A program made the position numbers and the translations under genes. From NCBI GenBank assembly GCA_009746045.1, contig RPFO01000213.1, forward strand, positions 8,497,814 through 8,559,813: a stretch of DNA of 62,000 nucleotides. Direction: 5' to 3'. The stretch comes from Mesostigma viride. Taxonomy: Eukaryota > Streptophyta > Mesostigmatophyceae > Mesostigmatales > Mesostigmataceae. Of the stretch, positions 35,301 to 45,377 are shown piece by piece. Every line of letters starts with the position of its first letter. Positions within the stretch are counted from its first letter, which is position 1. The notes under the pieces are model-generated. The model ran no database searches. It was given only the letters and a program-made list of their open reading frames with translations, and had not been told where the DNA came from.

Positions 35301-38300
35301 TACGGGCTTCTGGGAGAGATGTGTGGGCATTGTTATGGTCGGGCTGTTTACGGGCTTCTGGGAGAGATGTGTGGGCATTGTTATGGTCGGGCTGTTTACG
35401 GGCTTCTGGGAGAGATGTGTCGGCATTGTGATGGTCGGACTGTTTACGGGCTTCTGATAGGCGCATCAAGTGCTTGCTCGAGGAGACGGTGGGCGGACGC
35501 AGGGAGTAGTTGTGATTTAATTGTTTTGATGCTGGAGGACCATAAGAGTGCACCTCTGAGGAGAGGGTGCGGGGTATCGGTTTGGAAACAGGCAAGGTCT
35601 GATATTGTCCAAGAGTGCTCGGAACGGGCTCATCTTGTGCTGCTTTGAAAAGACTCTTGAAAAGGCTTGCAGCGTGCTGGGGAGAGACAGATAGGTTTCG
35701 TGACATGACCCCTTCCCAACCAACCAGTCGCCCACTTTCCCGCCCTCCTGCACACATACCTCCCTTCCCCGCCTCCCCCCTTCTACACACATACCTCCCC
35801 CCCCTTCCCCCCCCCTTGGCCAGGTCGAGATCCTGAACGATGCGGCCATGTTTGCGGAGAAGGACCGCCTGCTGGGGGTGACGGAGAATGTGATGCTGGG
35901 CCAGCTGACGCCCATCGGCACCGGCTGCTTCGACCTGCTGCTGAATGACGAGATGCTGGCGGATGCGATCGAGCTCCAGTTCTCCACGTACGACCCGGAC
36001 ATGGGACGCACGCCCGGGCGCTCGCCCTCCCACAGGTGAGCGGTTTTGTTCTCAAATGGGTGGTTGCCCTTGCACAGTTTAGCGGTTTTGTGAGAGGCTG
36101 TACTTTCAAGCGGATGGTCGCGCTCCCACAGATAGCGCTTTTGTTCTCAGGTTCTGGATTGCCCCCCCTTGGGTGAGCAGTGGAGCTCTCGAAGCGCAGC
36201 GCTCGCTGCAGCGCTCAAGATGTATAGTTTGCCTGTAGCTCGCAAATCGGCCATTTCAGCTGCTCTCACTGGTGTGCATGGTGGTCCTGCGTGGCCTTTT
36301 TGTACCGTCATCGTGTGTGTGTGTGTGTGACGTGTCTTGCTTTGTGTGTCTGGCCTTGCGAACATTATGCCTTGTTGCGGCTGTCTCTGGCTTTGCTTCC
36401 CCTGTGCCCCCTTGCCCTCTCCCCCCCCTTGCCCTCCCCCCCTTGCCCTCCCCCCCCTTGCCCTCCCCCCGCCTTGCCCTCCCCCCCTCCCTTGCCCTCC
36501 CCCCCCTTGCCCTCCCCCCCCCTTGCCCTCCCCCCTACTTGCCCTCCCCTCCCCTTGCCCTCCCCCCCCCTCGTCCTCCCCCTCTTGCCCTCCCCCCCTT
36601 GCCCTCCCCCCCCTTGCCCTCCCCCCCCCCTTGCCCTCCCCCCCCCTTGCCCTCCCCCCCTTGCCCTCCCCCCCCCTTGCCCTGCCCCCCCCTTGCCCTC
36701 CCCCCCCTTGCCCTCCCCTCCCCTTGCCCTCCCCCCCCCCCTTGCCCTTCCCTCCGTGCCCTCCCCCTCTGGCCCCTCTCCCCCTTCCCGCCCCACACAT
36801 ACAGCGCCACTCCGATGCGTGAGGGAGGGATGTCGCCCAGCTACCTGGTCTCGCCGTCGCAGTCTCCCTTCAGCACGTACTCGCCGCTCGGGAACAGCAT
36901 GTTCTCGCCCCTGCCAGGGTCCGCGTCGCCCTCGTATTCCCCATCCTCCCCGGGCTATTCGCCCACCTCGCCCACGCACTCGCCCACCTCGCCCGCCTAT
37001 TCCCCCACCAGTCCGTCCTATTCCCCCACCTCCCCCAAATACTCGCCCACCTCGCCCACCTACTCCCCGACCTCGCCGGCCTATTCACCAACCTCCCCGG
37101 CCTATTCACCGACCTCGCCCACCTATTCCCCGACATCCCCGGCCTATTCGCCGACCTCGCCCGCCTATTCGCCCACCTCCCCCCGCTATTCCCCATCCAG
37201 CCCCGGTATCTCCCCGGCATCTCCCAGCTACTCCCCCACATCACCCACCTACTCCCCGACCTCGCCCAAATACTCCCCTGCGAGCCCCGCGTATTCTCCC
37301 ACCAGCCCCAAATACTCGCCCACATCGCCCAGCTACTCGCCCACATCGCCCAGCTATTCGCCCACATCGCCCAGCTACTCCCCTACGTCGCCGAGCTACT
37401 CGCCGACCAGCCCGTCCTATTCGCCGACGAGCCCCAGCTATTCGCCAGCCTCTCCTAGCTACTCGCCGACGTCACCGGCGTATTCGCCGACGTCGCCTGC
37501 GCACTCGCCCACGAGCCCGAGCCATAGCCCCGCATCACCCACGTACAGGTGAGGGGGCGGGGGGGGGGGGGAGCGTCGAAGATTTGTTTTGTGGTCCCAC
37601 GTACAGGTGAGGGGGGGTGGCAAAATGTGAGGATGGAGGAAAGTAGTTATGAAAGTTAAATATATTGCCCCATGTGCAGGCAAGGGGGGGGGACTTAGGA
37701 AGTGGAAAATAAAATACGCCCTTAGGAAGTGGAAAATAAAATACGCCCACCACGTGCAAGTGAGCGGGGGAGGGTGGTGAATGTGAGTTGAGGGAAAGTT
37801 TGTTAGTTATGAAGTTGTGCCCCTATGTTCCAGTCAGACAGGGGTTATGAAGCTAGATATGTGTCACCACATACAGGTGAGGGGGAGGTTAGTAATAGCT
37901 TGAGTATTTTTCCCCGTGTACAGGGTAAAATATGAAAATTTTATCAAGTATTTGTACAGGCAGGTACATTGTTGTGTTCTGCCAATTAGACATCCAGCGC
38001 AGCCCTGAAGTCTTGAGGAGCTGGACCATGGATGTGTAAGCCCTGGTACATGTGTTTGTTCAAACATGGCACATAAGGTGGATTGATTTGTGTTCATTTG
38101 TACTCGTGCACATGACGATGTGCCCCCCATGGTCAGTTGAGCGGCTGATATGATCTGTTTGCGGAATAGCATAACTGGTTGAGTCCAGCATGCCAGGGAG
38201 GCAGCAGTACGAGAGTTTTAAAGTGATCATAGTTACTCACGGATTTGTGAGGCAGCAGGTTGGTTCTCGTGGGTTCAACAGACTCACGCTCTAATCAGCA

Positions 38301-39611
38301 ACTTGTTAATTCTTGTGCTTGTGAATTAGACTTGCGGTATTTGCACCTTATGGAGTGCCCATGGTGGGTGGGCCTGCCCTTGCCTTCACTGCACTGCGGC
38401 GCACCATGCTGCCGCTTTGCAAGGCAACTGCATGGTGGTTTTGGTGTGTGGCAGGCTCTACTCCTCACCTGGCCTTGCTTTGGTTTGCTGTGTGTTATGT
38501 GGCCTGTTGCTCGTGCGGGTGTGTATGCCCTTTGCCTCTTGCATCTTGTTTGCTTGGTGTTGCTTGGCCCCTCGCTTGCGTGGCTTTATACACCACGTGC
38601 CTGTTGCCTCTCATGTGACTGTCTTGTTTGGCCCCTTGTGTGTGTATGGGCCTGTTCGCTGCAGCCCCGCACTCGTGGCGTCGAGTGCGGACGGCAGCAG
38701 CCCCGCGTCTCCTCAGTACAGGTGAGGCGGCGTGAGCGTGCGCGGTAGGTAGCTTATCGTGCGGTCAGGCGGCATGAGCCTGCACGGTAGATAGTTTATT
38801 TAGGGACACAACCATGGACCTGAGACAACCAAGGTTGGCACGGGCACCATCTTGGGGCGCGTTGATACCGGTACGGGTTCGTAGCGACCCTTGTCAGTAC
38901 CAGTACTGACATAGTGCGACCCAGTGTACCTACCGCTACCCGAGGTGGCGGGCAGTACGTGGCGGGGTGGATGCCCACCGATTGCATGGTGCCAACCCTA
39001 GAGACTAGCATCGCCGAGTTCTCAGGGGTTGCAGTTGCAGTCCTGCCGCTTTGCAAGTGGTCGCGTTTTGCCTTTCTGTTCTCTCGCAGGTCATCTATAT
39101 CGCAGGTCCCCTCCACCACTGGTTTTTGCTACGAGATCATTTTCGAAAGTGCTAGGGGTTTTGCTACGATATTGTTGTCAAAGTTGTGTTGGCTTCGTGC
39201 GGAGAACGTCTCATCTCAAAGCAGTGATCGTGTCCCTCCTGTTACTCATTGGCGCAGGACAGCTTCGCCCAACAGACAGCTGTCAACGACGGACAGCTTT
39301 ATGTAACAGATAGGTTCAGTAAACAGACAGCTGTACTTAACGGAGAGCTTTGCTCACAAGAACCCATGAGTATGTGCTTGTCATTTCGTTTCCTTTCCAT
39401 TGTGCAGCCCATCGAGCCAAGTGTTCAGCCCGACCAGCCCAGCCACCAGGTATGTTATCCTCCCTGCCAGGCCTGATGATGGCTGCCTCATTACGCATCA
39501 TCTGTGCTGGATGGCTGCCAGGGTGTGCCAGTCTTCTCTCGTGCCACGTATGACATTCGATGATAAATAATGTTGTTGCTGCTGCTGGTGATGTTGAGTA
39601 TGAGTATGAGT

Positions 39612-39697
<86 letters not shown>

Positions 39698-40990
39698 GAT
39701 GGCGATGGCGATGGCGATGGCGATGGCGATGGCGATGGCGATGGCGATGGCGATGGCGATGGCGATGGCGATGGCGATGGCGATGGCGATGGCGATGGCG
39801 ATGGCGATGGCGATGGCGATGGCGATGGCGATGGCGATGGCGATGGCGATGGCGATGGCGATGGCGATTGCGATTGTGGTTGGCTGTCAGGCGTGTCCTT
39901 GAGGCCAATCCACAGCCACTTTTGATGCCTTGTGTGATGTTGTATGGCTTTGCAACGCAACTGCTGGTAGTTCATTCTTTTTGTAGTTGCTTAATTTATA
40001 TTGATGTATTGGAGGTGGTTTGATATGATTGCAGTCTGTTTTGCAGAATCCCCTCAAACCGTTAATTTTTCACCTCGACACAGATTGGTGTTTCCTTGGA
40101 AGAGTTTTGTGGAGGGTAGAGGTGGATAGCAAGTACAGATGTCTGCGGTGTGGGCAGTAGTCTCATCCGGAAGCTAGTGAGATCGGGATGTCATGCACGA
40201 GGCATGGGCATGCACCGCATGCAGGAATCAAGGGTACCACCATAGGCACGCAGCTGTCAAGAGAACCAGATTAGGCACACAGCGATCAATGCTCTCAAGC
40301 CCATAGCATTTGTGATTTTTGAGGCTCATCGTTGCGTTTTGGATTCAGCTTTTACGCACCTTGGTATTTGAGAAAAGGCTATGGCTTTTTCTGCCTTGTC
40401 TTGCTTGCGGTAGCTGTAGCGGTGGCGATGGGGTTTATCAAGGCTGTCATCTGCAACCTGCAAGCTTTTCTTCACCTCTTGGCACAAACGGGCTCGGTAG
40501 TCAGGCAGAGTTCTCCTGGTTGTGCAGACATTGAACAGCTCTCCTTAGAATCGCCCTGCATCTTCCCAAAACAGCTCAACCCCGAACACCTGATTGGCTC
40601 GCCTGCCAACGCTATCCTGCAACTTGTTGACGGTATTTAGATCTCTAATATCAAAGGGACAACCAGCGCAGGCCAGAAATTTGGAAGGATCCGGACCATG
40701 GTAGCTCGAGCATGCGGTTATCTAATCCGCGTTTGTCGAGTCGTTCAGGATGATGGAAATGAATTGAGGTGGATATGTGTAGCTGTGGACGTAAAAAATT
40801 ATGGCTGGCTAACGCGCAGACCTCTAATATGTCTGCTTTATCATGTAACTGACTCCATCTACTCTGTCTACTTGCTTGCGCTTGTGCTGAATCCTATGTA
40901 CGGCATGTCTGATGCAGCAACGCAACTGGTGACATAGGAAACAGCGAAACTCACTCTCCTGCATCACCCGAGTATTCCCCTGCAGGGTGA
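22022..40990 (+). CDS. RPB1: DNA-directed RNA polymerase II largest subunit (RPB1)
   Basis: Catalytic subunit of nuclear RNA polymerase II. Twenty exons join in phase: 22022-22108, 22250-22519, 23590-23690, 24285-24495, 26401-26559, 27196-27357, 27743-27963, 28298-28439, 28730-29065, 29780-30139, 30849-31031, 31779-32213, 32755-33153, 33789-34842, 35010-35194, 35824-36035, 36805-37548, 38665-38721, 39408-39449, 40945-40990. They sum to 5406 bases, about 1801 residues (yeast about 1733, human 1970). Seen: clamp zinc site [17 protein letters not shown] (about 69-85), second zinc ligands CVCFNC and SGGCG, active-site [12 protein letters not shown] (about 499), bridge helix [18 protein letters not shown], trigger loop region [16 protein letters not shown], and a CTD of YSPTSPS repeats. 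The ATG has A at -3. The last three exons are inferred from phase and heptad-like sequence and are less certain. Confidence 0.95.
22783..22862. repeat. (ATAGGCACCA)n minisatellite
   Basis: Seven copies of a 10-base unit, one with CTGG in place of ATAG, in RPB1 intron 2. The rest of this 1.07 kb intron shows nothing recognisable until the C tract at 23573-23587 before exon 3. Confidence 0.9.
24690..24936. repeat. (GCTTTGTT)n 8-bp satellite
   Basis: About 30 perfect copies of an octamer in RPB1 intron 4. It passes without a spacer into an array of a related octamer. Confidence 0.97.
24937..25698. repeat. (GCTTCCTC)n 8-bp satellite
   Basis: About 95 copies with a single T-to-C variant near 25423. 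The unit differs from the preceding octamer at TTGTT versus CCTC positions. Long ORFs through the array on both strands are by-products of a unit length that leaves no stops. Confidence 0.97.
26354..26383. repeat. poly-C tract before RPB1 exon 5
   Basis: About 29 C residues, followed by TGCGCGCACAACGGCAG and the exon 5 acceptor. Another C-only polypyrimidine tract. Confidence 0.85.
26825..26970. repeat. degenerate (CA)n / CACACAGAAACATG repeat
   Basis: CA-rich stretch in RPB1 intron 5 in which ATATGCACACACAGAAACAT recurs in variants at roughly 30-base intervals. Confidence 0.85.
27010..27195 (+). repeat. tandem copy of the RPB1 exon 6 acceptor region
   Basis: 27062-27120 repeats the last intron bases CCACCACCCCAG and the first ~48 bases of exon 6, still reading DDLTHKLAE, 123 bases upstream of the real exon. 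The repeat includes about 50 bases of the intron. The copy diverges after the first nine codons and is treated as a pseudo-exon. Confidence 0.85.
28730..29065 (+). CDS. RPB1: RPB1 exon 9, catalytic magnesium-binding loop
   Basis: Encodes [18 protein letters not shown] and [12 protein letters not shown]. The three aspartates of DFDGD hold the catalytic Mg2+ ion, and all are present. The exon opens at CTGCAG|GTGGAG and closes at AAG|GTGTGA, so a retained intron reaches a stop within a few codons. Confidence 0.95.
29278..29420 (+). repeat. dispersed repeat family, copy B
   Basis: Shares CAGCGCAGGCC at its start and TCGTTCAGGATGATGGA near its end with 40660-40800. It lies in RPB1 intron 9. Confidence 0.65.
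30315..30442 (+). repeat. 64-bp tandem duplication
   Basis: Two copies (30315-30378, 30379-30442) with three differences by eye; each contains ACAGGCTACATCAAGGGCTA. Recent duplication inside RPB1 intron 10. Confidence 0.95.
31032..31540 (+). repeat. array of decayed copies of the RPB1 exon 11 donor
   Basis: The exon ends GTGTCAACCAG|GT. The first 500 bases of the intron contain about eight to ten further AACCAGGT-type segments (for example 31152, 31214, 31383, 31497, 31527) mixed with a repeated GGATCTGAGGATCACGGCAA. Each copy carries a potential GT donor. Confidence 0.8.
31779..32213 (+). CDS. RPB1: RPB1 exon 12, funnel and bridge helix
   Basis: Contains [20 protein letters not shown] and [16 protein letters not shown], followed by the bridge helix [20 protein letters not shown]. 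The equivalent region binds alpha-amanitin in animal and fungal enzymes. Sensitivity cannot be judged from this alone. Confidence 0.95.
33154..33500 (+). repeat. array of copies of the RPB1 exon 13 donor edge
   Basis: The exon end GAGATCAAGAAGCTCTCAGA..CTGCAG|GTAAGG recurs at 33234-33260, 33348-33384 and 33409-33443, and in worn form at 33468-33515. The first copy reads [13 protein letters not shown] against [13 protein letters not shown] in the exon, and three copies keep CTGCAG|GT or TTGCAG|GT. Confidence 0.92.
33789..34842 (+). CDS. RPB1: RPB1 exon 14, trigger loop, cleft and jaw
   Basis: By far the largest exon (1054 bases, 351 codons plus one base). It contains [20 protein letters not shown] and [20 protein letters not shown] (trigger loop with its conserved histidine), [13 protein letters not shown], and the jaw. 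A Gly/Ala-rich linker ([20 protein letters not shown]) replaces the acidic linker of other species. The donor is G|GTGAGT and completes [15 protein letters not shown] with exon 15. Confidence 0.95.
35209..35455 (+). repeat. 48-bp minisatellite, five copies
   Basis: Direct repeats with unit containing ATGTGTGGGCATTGTTATGG in RPB1 intron 15; the first and last units carry single-base variants. It starts about 15 bases after the exon 15 donor and is followed by a copy of the exon edge itself at 35463-35496. Confidence 0.95.
36410..36775 (+). repeat. (CTTGCCCTCCCCCC)n minisatellite
   Basis: About 25 units of 13-17 bases, C-rich on the coding strand, ending some 30 bases before the acceptor of the CTD exon. 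The complementary strand has regular runs of G and could form quadruplexes. Confidence 0.95.
36805..37548 (+). CDS. RPB1: RPB1 exon 17, C-terminal heptad domain
   Basis: After a short linker the exon carries about 29 consecutive heptads. Most are YSPTSP followed by S, A, T or K; a run of six perfect YSPTSPS units lies in the second half, and HSP, ISP and SSP variants occur at the ends. This is the CTD whose Ser2/Ser5 phosphorylation coordinates capping, splicing and 3' processing. The number is close to yeast (26) and below plants and animals. The exon ends TAC-AG|GTGAGG, so intron retention would end the protein at the next codon. Confidence 0.95.
37549..37930 (+). repeat. copies of the CTD exon donor edge
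   Basis: The exon 17 end CCCACGTACAG|GTGAGGGG recurs at 37597, and in weaker form at 37670, 37748, 37864 and 37917. A further tandem pair GGAAGTGGAAAATAAAATAC lies at 37697 and 37725. Confidence 0.8.
38665..38721 (+). CDS. RPB1: RPB1 exon 18, small CTD exon (inferred)
   Basis: Bounded by CTGCAG| and TACAG|GTGAGG. In the phase left by exon 17 it reads [19 protein letters not shown], that is heptad-like at both ends. It supports continuation of the CTD beyond the first possible stop at 37552. Alternative: the protein ends by retention of the preceding intron. Confidence 0.65.
39408..39449 (+). CDS. RPB1: RPB1 exon 19, microexon with heptad (inferred)
   Basis: A 42-base exon after TTTCC..TGTGCAG and before AG|GTATGT. 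In phase it reads [14 protein letters not shown], including a heptad FSPTSPA. The match to CTD spacing and phase is the only evidence. Confidence 0.6.
39597..39868 (+). repeat. compound (GAT)n-(GAC)n-(GATGGC)n array
   Basis: Three adjoining arrays: GATGAT to about 39641, GAC to about 39693, then about 29 units of GATGGC. Units change by single bases between blocks. It lies in the intron after RPB1 exon 19. Confidence 0.96.
40655..40810 (+). repeat. dispersed repeat family, copy C
   Basis: The longest of three copies. It links copy A (first half) and copy B (second half). No terminal repeats, poly-A tail or RNA polymerase III boxes were recognised, so the class is open. Confidence 0.7.
40945..40990 (+). 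CDS. RPB1: RPB1 exon 20, C-terminus and stop (inferred)
   Basis: After AAACAG| the phase left by exon 19 reads [15 protein letters not shown] and then TGA. The heptad-like end makes it a good terminal exon, but the polypyrimidine tract is poor and the intron before it (39450-40944) is long and full of repeats. Confidence 0.5.
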
Positions 40991-42673
40991 TCTGGTTGCT
41001 AATGAGAGTCGGGACTTGCCATCGTCACCATCGTACATTTTACATTGAGGGCATTCAGAAGCTGGCCCTAAGCTGGTGACCATTAGATGGTCGCCATATA
41101 TATACGAGGCATGCGGATCATTGGTTTCTGTGCAATCTTGGAAAGCACATCCATTAATGATGGGGACTTTGATATGGGTCGTTGGAACTTGTGTCGACTT
41201 GTGTAGCGGCGCATTTTTGCGCAAATTCGGGTGCATAGACAACAATTAGCCATTTTGTGGGTGCAAATTTTGTAATCCAATAATTCCAAGTCGGGGTAAA
41301 ATTGGCTCTTTTTTAGCAAATTTAGCAAATTAGCAAATTAGCGGAAGGCGAGGTACCTTGAAATTAAATAAGACGCATACCTCTATCGAGATATATGTTT
41401 GGAGGCGAGTTTCTATTGGCGTTAATTTGTACTATTGTACGACAACTGTCAAGGGTGACGGCATGTACTGAAATCGCGGATACTTTCTAGATCGATTGCG
41501 CATTCGACGGTTAAAAGGCAGAGCTGCGGTTGAAAGTACTGTACGTGGGGGGGACGGTGTTACAACGGGGGGGGGGCGCATTTATGGGGGGGGGGGACGG
41601 TGTTACAACGGGGGGACGGTGTTACAACGGGGGACGGTGTTACAACGGGGGGGCGAGATTAATTAAGAGGTAAGTTACCTTGAAATTAAATAAGACGCAC
41701 GCCTCTATCGAGATATATGTATGGAGGCGAGTTTCTATTGGCGTAAATTTGTAGTATTGTACGAAAACTGTCAAGGGTGACGGAAAGTACTGAAATCGCG
41801 GAAGTGTCGCGGGGACGTTTCTACTTTCTAGATCGATTGCGCATTCGACGGTTAAGAGGCAGAGGTGCGGTCGACTGGCAGTACTGTACGACGGTGTTGG
41901 ACGGAATTTCCGGTTAGCGATGCGGTATAAAGCTTTGCATGTCACGTTGTCGGATCTTAGCCCTTGCGTCGCGCTATGCTGTGGCGAACTTATTCTCCGC
42001 CGTCAGATTGCACCGTCGATGAGCGTCGATGCTCGTCGATGAACCCAACGCAAGCCATGTGACGGAAAGAAGTAAAAATTGGTGCGGCGGCCTCTGAGGC
42101 CGAGTTTGGTAAAGTACGGAACTTGTAGCCCGGCGACTCCGCGTCTCCGCAGGTAGTCCGCCGGCGTTAATTTGTTAATTTTGTTAATTTTATTAATTTG
42201 TAAACTGGGGACAACCTAGTCAGTAAAAAATGGAAGGATTATTACTAGTAATTGAATGAGTTGACATTTCAAACTGCAGTTCGATCCACATACATTGCAG
42301 GAGACATATGTGGAGCCCTTGGCTGACTATAACAACACGGGATCTAGCTGGGCCGGGTCATTGATCAAAGACTCACTTTGCATGTATGCATATCATATCA
42401 ATTATTAAGAGACAGCACATCAGAGCCTAGAGGGTTTTAGCTTGGGTTTGTTTTCGATTTTCAATTCACACACAAATCTGCCTGATCGAGCGCCTGTCAC
42501 ACTGATACATATAAGGGCGGCTCATTTTTCCGTTTACTTTTCTAACCGCCAACGTCAGCACATGAGGTGGCCGCATGGCGGTCTCTCGACCGTCTCACCG
42601 GACGTCTCACCGGACGTCTCACCGGACGCCGGGAAACGCAACGGGCTGACATCCCAGGCATCCCGGCAGACTG
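40991..42673. other. non-coding DNA between RPB1 and the retrotransposon block
   Basis: No ORF with family resemblance. It holds a ~200 bp direct repeat (listed separately), a short CGTCGATG cluster near 42015, a TTAATTTGTTAATT run at 42165-42200 and a triple CCGGACGTCTCA repeat at 42598-42625. Confidence 0.6.
41346..41893. repeat. direct repeat, ~200 bp, with G-rich spacer array
   Basis: 41346-41545 and 41667-41893 are direct copies sharing TACCTTGAAATTAAATAAGA and TTTCTAGATCGATTGCGCAT; the second has a 20-base insertion. The spacer has four copies of GGGACGGTGTTACAACGGGG. It could be a tandem duplication or the remains of a small element with terminal repeats. Confidence 0.85.
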
Positions 42674-45000
<2,327 letters not shown>

Positions 45001-45019
45001 CCTCCCCCCCCACAAAAGG
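45001..45019 (-). promoter_or_regulatory. polypurine tract
   Basis: On the minus strand GTGGGGGGGGAGG directly precedes the 3' LTR, as expected for the plus-strand primer of reverse transcription. Confidence 0.8.
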
Positions 45020-45377
45020 TAGGGAGCCCTCTCCCTACGCAGAGAGGAGGGAACCAGAGGGGTAGGAAAATAATCCTAACGCACCCAGCACACACCAACA
45101 CAATCGATAGACCATCCCAGATACAAAGCACCAATAGTTCACACGGTCTCCACCACCACGCCGGGTGGTGTAGGGTTAGCCAGCACCAAGCCTGGTGGTA
45201 GGTTCCCCTAACTGCCTGGAACGGAGTCCTGGCCGGGGGGGACGGCACTGGGCAGGACACACAGAGTAAACACATCAGCGCTAAGGACCAAGAACAGCCA
45301 ACCAACTGGCCAGAATATGAGGGCGACTCTACATACCGGAGGGACAACACCCTCAGGTCGGGCCTAAGGCCCTCTAT
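45020..45377 (-). other. 3' untranslated part of copy 1
   Basis: Between the ORF3 stop and the polypurine tract. No ORF of note. The same sequence follows ORF3 in copy 2. Confidence 0.6.

Noticed and set aside
35209-35455. CRISPR-like array, 48-bp repeats
   Set aside because: A head-to-tail minisatellite without spacers in an RPB1 intron.
37549-37560. RPB1 ending at the in-frame TGA just after exon 17
   Set aside because: The sequence at the stop is a perfect donor (CAG|GTGAGG) and phase-compatible exons with heptad-like sequence follow; kept as an alternative isoform, not as the main model.
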